A DNA stretch of 64,000 nucleotides, taken from SYFY01 sp041752315 (lineage in GTDB: Bacteria > Pseudomonadota > Gammaproteobacteria > Pseudomonadales > Azotimanducaceae). Location: assembly GCA_041752315.1 (NCBI GenBank), contig JBGSHJ010000029.1, positions 48,812 to 112,811 on the forward strand, in the 5' to 3' direction. The notes under the pieces were generated by a model. That model made no database searches. It had not been told where the DNA came from and saw only the letters and a list, made by a program, of their open reading frames with translations. This document shows, piece after piece, positions 44,108 to 51,431 of this stretch (positions are counted from its first letter, which is position 1; every line of letters begins with the position of its first letter). Position numbers and translations under genes: made by a program.

Positions 44108-44749
44108 TCAGGCGGCGGGAGGCGCGCCTGGCCCCGTGTTACCCGCCGCCGGGGTATCTGCCTTTGGCGATGTTCCACGCGCTGCCCGACGCTCCTCCCG
44201 AGTCACCTTGCCATCACCGTTGGTGTCCATCTTGCGCAGATGTTCGACGGGATCTGGCATTTCTTCTCTATTCAGGGCGCCATCGCGGTTTGCATCCAGT
44301 TGCTTGAAGAGATGTGTTCGAAAGACCGTGCGGTGTGCTGCCTGAAGGTTTTCCCGACTGAACTCCTCCCGCGACAATGATGCATTCTTGTCGGTGTCGA
44401 GTTGATCGAAGACCTTTTCTTCCATTGCGTCGAAGTCGAATTCCGGGCCACCGGCTGGACCTCCCGTGTGTCGTCCCATCGCACCTGGCGGCGGACCTTC
44501 GTGGCCGTGGAAACCGCCGTGGTGATGTCCGGGACGACCCATCGGTCCGCCTTTGGCGGAGACAAATTCGGCTTCGCTGACACTGCCATCACCGTTGCTG
44601 TCTACCCCGGCCTGCTGCTTGATAACCTCCTGTTCAATACTTGCGATGTCGATGGTGCTGTCGCCATCAAAATGTGGGCGGGCAAAGGCTGCAACACTGG
44701 CCAGCAGGCCCGCGGCACCGGCGGTGACTATCAAGAATTTCGGAATCAT
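44108..44749 (-). CDS. Exported EF-hand calcium-binding protein
   Basis: A 213-residue exported protein with four EF-hand loops: DSNGDGSVSEAE at 50-61, DTDKNASLSREE at 118-129, DANRDGALNREE at 152-163 and DTNGDGKVTREE at 175-186. The second departs from consensus because Gly is replaced by Ala in the loop. A signal peptide (about 1-23, cut after AFA) points to the periplasm. A His/Gly-rich linker (about 67-100) could bind metal. AGGAGA precedes the ATG. It opens the operon with the sigma and anti-sigma genes, so it may report calcium or another divalent ion. Confidence 0.88.
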   Translation of the reverse strand: MIPKFLIVTAGAAGLLASVAAFARPHFDGDSTIDIASIEQEVIKQQAGVDSNGDGSVSEAEFVSAKGGPMGRPGHHHGGFHGHEGPPPGAMGRHTGGPAGGPEFDFDAMEEKVFDQLDTDKNASLSREEFSRENLQAAHRTVFRTHLFKQLDANRDGALNREEMPDPVEHLRKMDTNGDGKVTREERRAARGTSPKADTPAAGNTGPGAPPAA

Positions 44750-44792
44750 CTGTGATCTCCTGTGAATTACTCCCGGCTGCTTGTACGCAGGA

Positions 44793-45305
44793 TCAGTCAG
44801 ATTCCGTCGCGACGTAGCTGATTGCCGTTATCCAGTACAGCTGATCCATTGCCGGAGTCTGCAGGCTGATCTCGTCATCCACCGCTTTGCCGAGTACTGA
44901 GCGTGCCAGCGGTGAGTCGATGCTGATCCAGGAACGGGCAGTGTCGATTTCATCGGCGCCTACCAATCGTACCCGCAGGCTCTTGCCCGCTTCATCCTCC
45001 AGGCTCACCCAGGCACCAAAGTAGATCCTGGACTGATCTCGTGGCATGCGGTCAACGACCTCAACTTCGTCCAGTCGCTTTGACAGATAACGGATGCGTG
45101 CGTCCATTTCCCGTTGGGCCTTGCGGCCATAGATGTAGTCGCCGTTCTCGGAGCGGTCGCCATTGGCGGCGGCAGCCTGAATGCGGGCCGTCAACGCAGG
45201 TCGCTGGATCTTCCAGAGATCCTTCAGCTCTGCGGTCAGTCGGGAGTGGCCCTCAGCCGTGATGTACGGCGATGATCGGACACGAGGCGGGCGATAACGG
45301 GACAT
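44793..45305 (-). CDS. greB: Transcription elongation factor GreB
   Basis: GreB rescues backtracked RNA polymerase by stimulating cleavage of the transcript end; 170 residues. The N-terminal coiled coil has the tip motif DRSENGDYIYGRKAQREMDARIRYL with the conserved acidic residues. The C-terminal FKBP-like domain follows (RSWISIDSPLARSVLGKAVDDEI), and YITAEGH at the N-terminus is the family start. RKAQREMD and the protein length fit GreB over GreA. It is separated from the EF-hand operon by a short gap. Confidence 0.94.
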   Translation of the reverse strand: MSRYRPPRVRSSPYITAEGHSRLTAELKDLWKIQRPALTARIQAAAANGDRSENGDYIYGRKAQREMDARIRYLSKRLDEVEVVDRMPRDQSRIYFGAWVSLEDEAGKSLRVRLVGADEIDTARSWISIDSPLARSVLGKAVDDEISLQTPAMDQLYWITAISYVATESD

Positions 45306-45366
45306 GCCGTAGCTTCACTGGCATGGCCGGTTAACGCAATCATCAAGGATGGAGAAATCCCGAAGA

Positions 45367-45396
45367 GGATGTTGTTTTCGGTTGAAAACAACATCC
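45367..45396. repeat. Perfect 13-base-pair hairpin after the His/Gly-rich gene
   Basis: GGATGTTGTTTTC and GAAAACAACATCC pair without mismatch around the loop GGTT. It starts eight bases past the stop of the minus-strand gene at 45405 and lies 60 bases before greB. It is AT-rich in a GC-rich genome and lacks a following U-tract, so it is either an intrinsic terminator of unusual form or an RNA-stability element. Confidence 0.55.
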
Positions 45397-45404
45397 CGGA
45401 CGGA

Positions 45405-45905
45405 CTACCAGGCGCAGGCGCTCCGATCGAGTTCGACGAGCAGTTCTTCACCGTAATCCGACGTGGTTCGTTCGAAGCAGTCGCCATTGCGATCCCTGAA
45501 CAGGCGACGTCCTTCGCTCTGACGGATCACCTGGGTAGATCGTACGATGGGCGAGGACTCGTAAACCACTTCGCGGTACACGGGTTGGCGATAGGTACGC
45601 GGCGCGTAACTGCTGTGGTAGGCATGGGTCAACGCCGAACCAACGATCAGGCCACCGGCCAGATACAGCGCCTCCGAGCCATGGTGTCGACCGTGAGAGT
45701 GATGGTGACCTCTGCCTCGGTAGTTGTTGTAGCGATGGTTCCTGTAGCCACCATGTTTTCCGTAACCACGGTCGAAACGCGAATAGTCGTGGTGACGATT
45801 CCAGTCATTGTGACCACGACCACGATCTCCGGCATGGGCGGGCAGGGCGGTGATGCTGCCGGCCACCAGCAGCACGGCGAGGATGTTGCGAACTGCGATT
45901 CTCAT
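45405..45905 (-). CDS. Exported His/Gly/Arg-rich protein of unknown function
   Basis: A 166-residue predicted periplasmic or outer-membrane protein. A signal peptide ends about residue 25 (ALPAHA). The next 50 residues are a low-complexity Gly/Arg/His/Tyr region (HHDYSRFDRGYGKHGGYRNH, then HHHSHGRHHG). A glycine-zipper-like LAGGLIVGSALTHAYH follows, and then a basic C-terminal domain with two cysteines (DCFERTT and SACAW). The ATG at 45905 has GGAG nine bases upstream; a TTG three codons earlier is less likely. I do not recognise a named family. The His cluster suggests metal binding. Confidence 0.7.
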   Translation of the reverse strand: MRIAVRNILAVLLVAGSITALPAHAGDRGRGHNDWNRHHDYSRFDRGYGKHGGYRNHRYNNYRGRGHHHSHGRHHGSEALYLAGGLIVGSALTHAYHSSYAPRTYRQPVYREVVYESSPIVRSTQVIRQSEGRRLFRDRNGDCFERTTSDYGEELLVELDRSACAW

Positions 45906-45933
45906 GACGATCAACTCCAGCTACTCAATCCGC

Positions 45934-45951
45934 GAACGATAATGATCGTTC
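45934..45951. repeat. Hairpin upstream of the His/Gly-rich gene
   Basis: GAACGAT (45934-45940) and ATCGTTC (45945-45951) pair around AATG, starting 28 bases before the start codon of the minus-strand gene. It could be an operator or leader structure. Confidence 0.35.
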
Positions 45952-46041
45952 AGGTCTGAACGCGGTGTGAATGCAGCGCCATCAGCGGATCTGTGGGCTG
46001 AAGGCGACAGTGATGCACTGCTCATTTTTTCAATCGACCAC

Positions 46042-47046
46042 TCACTTTCGCTCCCCAAAGGCTGCGATCAAGCCGTTCTGGTCCGGAGCTGTGATGAGGC
46101 CCCGATCCGTAATGAAGCCACTGATGAGATCCACAGGTGTGACATCAAACGCCGGATTCCATACCCGCACACTGGCGGCGTGACTGCCCAGTACTTCCCC
46201 GGCATCGCGCGATTCGATCGGAATCGAGGCGCCATCCGGCGTGGACGGATCAAAACTGGTAGAAGGACAGGCCACGTAGAACGGGATTCCGAAGTGTCTG
46301 GCAAGAACGGCAAGACCCAGAGTGCCGACCTTGTTGGCGGTATCGCCATTGCGGGCAACACGATCGGTACCGACCACCACCAGATCGATCCTGCCGGCTG
46401 CCATGAGCGAAGCAGGCACGTGGTCACAGATCAGTGTGCAGTCTATCCCCGCCATGGAAAGTTCCCACGCAGTCAGACGTGCGCCTTGCCAGAGTGGCCT
46501 TGTTTCATCGACCCAGACATGGAAACGTCGGCCTGACTGGTGTGCGAGGTACAAGGGAGCCGTCGCGGTGCCAAGCGCGGAGACCGCCAGGGCTCCGGCA
46601 TTGCAATGAGTCAGGATGTTGCTTCCTTCGGTGATCAACACAAGACCGGCCTCGCCGATTCGCTGGCAAATCAGTCGATCCTCGGAGTGAATGGCTTCGG
46701 CTTCGAGAATGAGTCGCTCCGGATTGGTCGTCGAGAGCGAAACAAGACGGTCGACCGCTGCGGCCAGATTGACAGCAGTAGGTCGGGCTTCTTTCAGGCG
46801 GCGTGCGTTGCGGGCGAGCATTGTCTCACGGTCGGAGAGAGTGATCCCGCACATGGACTGAGCCAACGCATAACCTGCGGCGATGCCTATGGCCGGTGCG
46901 CCCCGAACAGTCAGTGTGCGAATGGCTTCGATCGCGTCGTCGATAGTGACGATCTGCAGGTAGGTTTCCCGGGCCGGCAAGGCGCGCTGGTCGAGCAGTT
47001 CAAGTACCCCGTTCCGATAGCGGATCGCTTCTGGAACCGTCTTCAT
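46042..47046 (-). CDS. mtnA: S-methyl-5-thioribose-1-phosphate isomerase
   Basis: Converts methylthioribose 1-phosphate to methylthioribulose 1-phosphate in methionine salvage, and acts on 5-deoxyribose 1-phosphate in a related route; 334 residues. The signatures are RGAPAIGIAAGYAL (about 48-61), the catalytic Cys148 in THCNAGALA, VDETRPLWQGARLTAWEL (179-196) and Asp228 in VVGTDRVARNGDTANKVGT. The ATG at 47046 is taken because it gives the family N-terminus and overlaps the aldolase stop (ATGA). No mtnC, mtnD or mtnK is nearby, which bears on which pathway it serves. Confidence 0.92.
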   Translation of the reverse strand: MKTVPEAIRYRNGVLELLDQRALPARETYLQIVTIDDAIEAIRTLTVRGAPAIGIAAGYALAQSMCGITLSDRETMLARNARRLKEARPTAVNLAAAVDRLVSLSTTNPERLILEAEAIHSEDRLICQRIGEAGLVLITEGSNILTHCNAGALAVSALGTATAPLYLAHQSGRRFHVWVDETRPLWQGARLTAWELSMAGIDCTLICDHVPASLMAAGRIDLVVVGTDRVARNGDTANKVGTLGLAVLARHFGIPFYVACPSTSFDPSTPDGASIPIESRDAGEVLGSHAASVRVWNPAFDVTPVDLISGFITDRGLITAPDQNGLIAAFGERK

Positions 47047-47681
47047 GCCTGGATCGCGCTTGCAGCAGCGAGCAGGGCGATCAATGCACCGGCAGTCGAC
47101 GCAAGACCACCACCACACGCGAATACCCCGTCCTCGTGCCCTTCAGTGGTGAAAACAAGAGGTCGCACAGGATGGCGGACCATCAGCCTGGCTACTTCCG
47201 CAGCCATGGCAGGCGAGCCATAGCGGGTGGCCGGGCTGGTCGATGGCAGGTCAAGTTTGTTGGAGTGTTTCCAGATGTCGTGGTTGTGAACATGCGCAAT
47301 ACAGGCGATGTTCGGGTCCGCCTCATACACCATGGCGTGGGTAATCGATTCGGATGACGGTGGGTTCAGGCCGACCGCGACAACCTGGAAAGTTCCAAGG
47401 TCGCACTCGTTGATGAGCACCCAGTCACTCCGCGCGGTATGCTCAAGGCCACCAGTCTGAGTCGCGCTGATGAGGAAGGCAGACCCCATGGCCGGTGTGC
47501 GCATGGACAGATTGCCCCAGGCAAATCCACCGTACAGACCTTCCGACTGGCCGAGCAGGGAGAGGCGATGCAGAATATCGCGCCAGCTTTGCAGAGCTGC
47601 AAAGTCCGCACCCGAGGTGAATGGCGGGGTAGTTTTGGTCAAGGTATGACCGAACTGGATGACACCTTCGTGGTCTGACAT
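47043..47681 (-). CDS. Class II aldolase/adducin family protein
   Basis: Predicted zinc-dependent aldolase or dehydratase of 212 residues. The N-terminus has FTSGADFAALQSWRDILHRLSL and GNLS (56-59). The metal and catalytic positions are E111 in PSSES, H130 and H132 in HVHNH, and H182 in EGHEDG, matching the fuculose-aldolase fold. Coupled to mtnA (ATGA overlap), it should act on the isomerase product, either as the MtnB dehydratase or as the 5-deoxyribulose-1-phosphate aldolase of the DHAP shunt. The ATG at 47681 faces the TauD-type gene, whose start is only 31 bases away. Confidence 0.82.
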   Translation of the reverse strand: MSDHEGVIQFGHTLTKTTPPFTSGADFAALQSWRDILHRLSLLGQSEGLYGGFAWGNLSMRTPAMGSAFLISATQTGGLEHTARSDWVLINECDLGTFQVVAVGLNPPSSESITHAMVYEADPNIACIAHVHNHDIWKHSNKLDLPSTSPATRYGSPAMAAEVARLMVRHPVRPLVFTTEGHEDGVFACGGGLASTAGALIALLAAASAIQA

Positions 47682-47712
47682 GACCTTGAGCGCAGTTACG
47701 ACGGTACACAGC

Positions 47713-48552
47713 ATGCGGGCAGACCCAATGGAGATCAAGAAAGCGGCAGGCGCCCTCGGTGTGGAAGTGCGAGGTGTGGACCTTGCGCACATGCCTGGTG
47801 ATCCCGACATCGTGCAAAAGGTTCGTGGACTCGTCACGGAACACGGAGTGGCCTTTTTTCGTGATCAGTCCATGGATGTAGAAACTTACGCTGCCAGCGC
47901 AGGGCAGCTGGGAGAAATCCTGGGTCATGAGGCGTACGAGACGATTGACCAGGGGTCTTCGGTCCAGATCCTTGAAAGTACCGCGGAACGGCCCAGCAAA
48001 ATCGAGGTCTGGCACTCTGACATGACGTTCAGTGCCACGCCACCTCACTTCACGATGCTGTATGCCAATGTGTTGCCAGCCTTCGGCGGAGACACGCTCT
48101 GGGCCAGCAGCAGTGCCGCGTTTGACGCCTTGTCGAAACCGCTGCGCGAGTTTCTCCTGCCATTGCGGGCGATACATGACTTTCGGCAGGGTTTTCGGGA
48201 GAGTCTGGCCGAACCAGGCGGTGCAACGCGCCTGGCGCCGGCGATCGCTGCCAATCCACCCGTGAGCCATCCTGTCATCCGCTTGCATCCGGAAACAGGC
48301 GCCCGGGCGATATTTGTGAATCCTCTGTTTACCACGGCCATCGAAGGTTTGACCCGCGAGGAAAGCACGGCGCTGCTGGAGATGTTGTATGCGCACGTGG
48401 TAACACCGGAGTTCACGGTACGCCTGCAGTGGCAGCCGGGAACGGTGGCGATCTGGGACAACCGGATTACCCAGCACAAACCGGTCAACGACTACTTCCC
48501 CCAGCATCGACGATTGTGGCGGGTCACTGTCCGTGGCGACGCACCCATATGA
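47713..48552 (+). CDS. TauD/TfdA family 2-oxoglutarate-dependent dioxygenase
   Basis: Fe(II)/2-oxoglutarate dioxygenase of 279 residues, about the size of TauD. The iron-binding facial triad is H101 and D103 in WHSDMTF, with H255 in RITQH. The 2-oxoglutarate-binding Arg is near the end in RRLWRVTVRG. HPVIRLHPETGARAIFVN is the usual TauD segment. The substrate, taurine or another sulfonate or acid, cannot be assigned. The Met at 47728 is an alternative start. Its stop overlaps a short repeated start-codon region leading into the MFS-acyltransferase gene. Confidence 0.87.
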   Translation: MRADPMEIKKAAGALGVEVRGVDLAHMPGDPDIVQKVRGLVTEHGVAFFRDQSMDVETYAASAGQLGEILGHEAYETIDQGSSVQILESTAERPSKIEVWHSDMTFSATPPHFTMLYANVLPAFGGDTLWASSSAAFDALSKPLREFLLPLRAIHDFRQGFRESLAEPGGATRLAPAIAANPPVSHPVIRLHPETGARAIFVNPLFTTAIEGLTREESTALLEMLYAHVVTPEFTVRLQWQPGTVAIWDNRITQHKPVNDYFPQHRRLWRVTVRGDAPI

Positions 48553-48590
48553 TCGAAATCCGATGATCGATATCCGATGAGCGAAACCGG
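48549..48590 (+). repeat. Three tandem 14-base repeats at a start codon, creating two five-codon mini reading frames
   Basis: The repeats are ATGATCGAAATCCG, ATGATCGATATCCG and ATGAGCGAAACCGG, starting at 48549, 48563 and 48577. Each begins with ATG. The TauD stop (TGA 48550-48552) overlaps the first ATG. The first ATG reads M-I-E-I-R and stops at a TGA overlapping the second ATG; the second reads M-I-D-I-R and stops at a TGA overlapping the third, which starts the long gene. All four links are ATGA. Confidence 0.8.
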
Positions 48591-50460
48591 GCACAGCGGA
48601 CAATTCCGGTTGCTTGGGCAACGACGATTTGCACCGCTGTTTTTTACCCAGTTTCTTGGGGCGTTCAATGACAACCTGTTCAAGGCCGCCATAACCCTGA
48701 TCTTCGTGTTCGGTGGCCTGGTCAGCCTTGAAGCCAGCAATGTCTTCGTCAATATCGCAGCCGGACTCTTCATACTGCCGTTTTTCCTCTTCTCGTCGTT
48801 GGCCGGCCAGTTGGCCGACAAATACGACAAGGCGCGCATGATCCGATACTGCAAGGTAGCGGAGGTTGTGATTGCCGTGTTCGCCTGTGTTTCCGTCATC
48901 AGCGAGTCCGTGGTGGGCATGTTGACGGTCTTGTTTTTACTGGGTTTGCAGAGCACCTTCTTTGGTCCGCTCAAGTACGCGATCCTGCCCCAGCATCTGC
49001 ATGAATCTGAACTTGTCGGCGGCAATGCGCAGATCGAGATGGGGACGTTTGTGGCTATTCTTCTCGGCACCATAGCCGGAGGGATGGTTGCCGCCATGCA
49101 GAACTTCGGTGTCGTGCTTTCCGTGCTGGTGGTACTGGTTTCAGTAACCGGGCTGATCTGCGCGTTGTTTGTCCCACCCGCCCCATCGGTCAGCAGTCTG
49201 GTGCGGGTGAACTGGAACCTCTGGCAAGAGACGATGTCGATCCTCCGGATCGCCAGACTGAGGCATTCGGTCTATCTCTCGATCATGGGAATATCCTGGT
49301 TCTGGCTGCTCGGCTCTGCCATGACTGCGCAGATTCCGAACCTGGTGCGCCTGCACCTGCATGGCGATTCGTCGGTGGTGACGCTGGTACTGGCCGTGTT
49401 CACGCTGTCCATTGCACTGGGTTCGCTGGCTTGCGAGCGACTTTCTGGTCGACGAATCGAGATGGGGATCGTGCCCATTGGCGCCTTCGGACTGTCGTTG
49501 GCGGGCATGGATCTCTATTTTGCCATTCAGTCCATGCAGGTGGCAGAAACTGCGAGCTGGCAGAGTTTCACTTTCATGCCAGGTTCGTGGCGCGTTCTCA
49601 TCGACATTTTCATGGTCGGGTTCTCGGGTGGACTGTTTATCGTTCCGCTCTATGCACTGGTACAGATCCGCACACCGGAAGATCGCAGGGCACGGATCAT
49701 CGCTGCCAACAATGTGCTCAATGCGGTTTTCATGGTCGTGTCGGCGCTGCTTGCCATCGTGTTGCTGGAATACGCCGGTCTCACCATTCCAGAGCTTTTA
49801 CTGACTCTGTTCGCGATGAACGTGGTGGTGTCACTGTTTGTTTTCCAGCAGGTTCCGGAATTTGCCATGCGTTTTCTGGTGTGGCTGCTCAGCCACACGA
49901 TGTATCGGGTAACCCATGAAAACCTCGAGCGAATACCGGATACCGGCGGCATGGTACTGGTCTGCAATCACGTGACGTTTGTGGATGCCCTGTTGCTGGC
50001 AGGAGCCGTTCGGCGGCCGATCCGCTTTGTCATGTTCAAACCGATCTTTGATGTGCCGGTACTGAATTTTGTCTTCCGCACTGGTCGGGCCATCCCGATC
50101 GATTCAAGGGCTGCAGATCCTGCGGCCTATGAAGCGGCGTTTGCCAGCATACACAATGGACTTCGGGCAGGTGATCTCCTCTGCATCTTCCCGGAAGGTG
50201 CGCTGACCCGAGATGGAGAAATTGCACAATTCAAGCGGGGAATCGAACGCATCATTTCGGAAACACCGGTCAGGGTATTGCCCATGGCCCTGCGTGGACT
50301 GTGGGGTAGTTTTTTCAGTCACCGTGGCGGAGTGTTCCGTCCCAAGGGTCGATTCTGGAGCCGCGTGCATCTCATTGCGGGTGAACCTGTCCCGGCGGCA
50401 GAAGTGACTGCACCAAAGCTCGAAGCACTCGTCAGGTCGCTCCGTGGTCCACATCCTTGA
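48577..50460 (+). CDS. MFS transporter fused to a PlsC-type acyltransferase
   Basis: A 627-residue two-part membrane protein. Residues about 1-420 form an MFS-like transporter with about 12 hydrophobic segments, resembling the lysophospholipid carrier LplT (FAPLFFTQFLGAFNDNLFKAA, GQLADKYDKARMIRYCK). Residues about 440-627 are a glycerolipid acyltransferase with HX4D at H465-D470 (NHVTFVD) and FPEG at 538-541. E. coli Aas instead joins a PlsC domain to an acyl-ACP synthetase, with LplT separate; that synthetase domain is missing here. The likely role is import and re-acylation of lysophospholipids. It is translationally linked to the TauD-type gene. Confidence 0.88.
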   Translation: MSETGHSGQFRLLGQRRFAPLFFTQFLGAFNDNLFKAAITLIFVFGGLVSLEASNVFVNIAAGLFILPFFLFSSLAGQLADKYDKARMIRYCKVAEVVIAVFACVSVISESVVGMLTVLFLLGLQSTFFGPLKYAILPQHLHESELVGGNAQIEMGTFVAILLGTIAGGMVAAMQNFGVVLSVLVVLVSVTGLICALFVPPAPSVSSLVRVNWNLWQETMSILRIARLRHSVYLSIMGISWFWLLGSAMTAQIPNLVRLHLHGDSSVVTLVLAVFTLSIALGSLACERLSGRRIEMGIVPIGAFGLSLAGMDLYFAIQSMQVAETASWQSFTFMPGSWRVLIDIFMVGFSGGLFIVPLYALVQIRTPEDRRARIIAANNVLNAVFMVVSALLAIVLLEYAGLTIPELLLTLFAMNVVVSLFVFQQVPEFAMRFLVWLLSHTMYRVTHENLERIPDTGGMVLVCNHVTFVDALLLAGAVRRPIRFVMFKPIFDVPVLNFVFRTGRAIPIDSRAADPAAYEAAFASIHNGLRAGDLLCIFPEGALTRDGEIAQFKRGIERIISETPVRVLPMALRGLWGSFFSHRGGVFRPKGRFWSRVHLIAGEPVPAAEVTAPKLEALVRSLRGPHP

Positions 50461-50490
50461 GCGGTGCGGAACGGCAGGTGCGTGAAGCTC

Positions 50491-51402
50491 TCAAAGAGCT
50501 TCCAGAAAGGTGATGAGTTCGCGGCGCTCGTTGCCTGTCAGCTGAAACTGAACCAGTCGCTCTGCGTTGCGTCCGCCACCGCGCTGATAGAAGTCAACGA
50601 CCGCATCGAGGGTCGGGAGGCTGCCATCGTGCATGTAAGGCGCGGTCAGGCTGACAAATCGCAGGCCAGGTGCCCGAACAGGAACAGTCGCGTCATTGAC
50701 TGCCGTTCGATGAAATACGGGAGGAATGACTCGACCTGGCTCGTGGGTGGGACCGGACAGATGGGCACCCGCATGACAGTTGCTGCAACCCAGACGTTCA
50801 GAAAAGAACAGCACCAGGCCTCGTCTGGCGTCCGTCGTCATCCCTTCCGGATCGTCTTCGAGAAAATAGCGGTCAAACGGCCGATCCATACGGACAAGCG
50901 TTCGAACGTAGGAGGCAATCGCCTTGATGATGGTGTCAGTCGACATCGGCTCGTTTCCAAACGCGAGGGAGTGTTGTGCGTGCAGGATCGGATCGGCCCG
51001 GAGGCTTGGCAGCAGGACTTCCGTGAAGCCCATTTCTACGGGCGCAGTGCTCGTCAGCGGTATCCGGATCTGTGCCTCCAGGGTAGTCAGGCCTGCATCG
51101 AGCCACGTAAATGACACGTTGTACGCACTGTTCCACAACGTGGGTGTATTGCGCGGGTGCAGATCGCCCAGCGCACCGATGGCGGTGCGTCGCCCATCGG
51201 TGAAAGTCCGACGTTGATCATGGCAGGTAGCGCAACTCGTGGTTCCGTTCACGGACAGACGGGCGTCGTTGAACAGGGTTTCCCCAAGTCGAACCTTGGG
51301 TTCGGTCATCGGGTTGTCGGCGGGAACCGGTGGTGCCGGCAGACCTTCGGGAAGTTGCCAGCGGTAGTCGTTGCCAGGGTGTCCCAGGGAACACACCAGC
51401 AA
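50491..51402 (-). CDS. Dihaem cytochrome c peroxidase / MauG family protein (start uncertain)
   Basis: Periplasmic dihaem protein of about 303 residues. The c-type haem sites are CATCH at 57-61 and CSNCH at 206-210, with RNTPTLWNSAYN and LRFVSLTAPYMHDGSLPTL typical of bacterial cytochrome c peroxidases and MauG. It would reduce hydrogen peroxide or oxidise a partner. The TTG at 51402 is the only usual start codon here, but it falls inside a signal-peptide-like run: in-frame codons upstream to 51438 encode residues such as HLRCLCLCLLLVCSLG. No ATG, GTG or TTG lies before that run, so a CTG start or a sequence error should be considered. Confidence 0.82.
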   Translation of the reverse strand: MLVCSLGHPGNDYRWQLPEGLPAPPVPADNPMTEPKVRLGETLFNDARLSVNGTTSCATCHDQRRTFTDGRRTAIGALGDLHPRNTPTLWNSAYNVSFTWLDAGLTTLEAQIRIPLTSTAPVEMGFTEVLLPSLRADPILHAQHSLAFGNEPMSTDTIIKAIASYVRTLVRMDRPFDRYFLEDDPEGMTTDARRGLVLFFSERLGCSNCHAGAHLSGPTHEPGRVIPPVFHRTAVNDATVPVRAPGLRFVSLTAPYMHDGSLPTLDAVVDFYQRGGGRNAERLVQFQLTGNERRELITFLEAL

Positions 51403-51431
51403 CAGGCAGAGGCAGAGGCAGCGCAGGTGAC

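Noticed and set aside
50484..50502. Hairpin GAAGCTCT-CAA-AGAGCTTC as a bidirectional terminator between two convergent genes
   Set aside because: No U-tract on either strand, and it overlaps the peroxidase stop codon region, so it may be chance.
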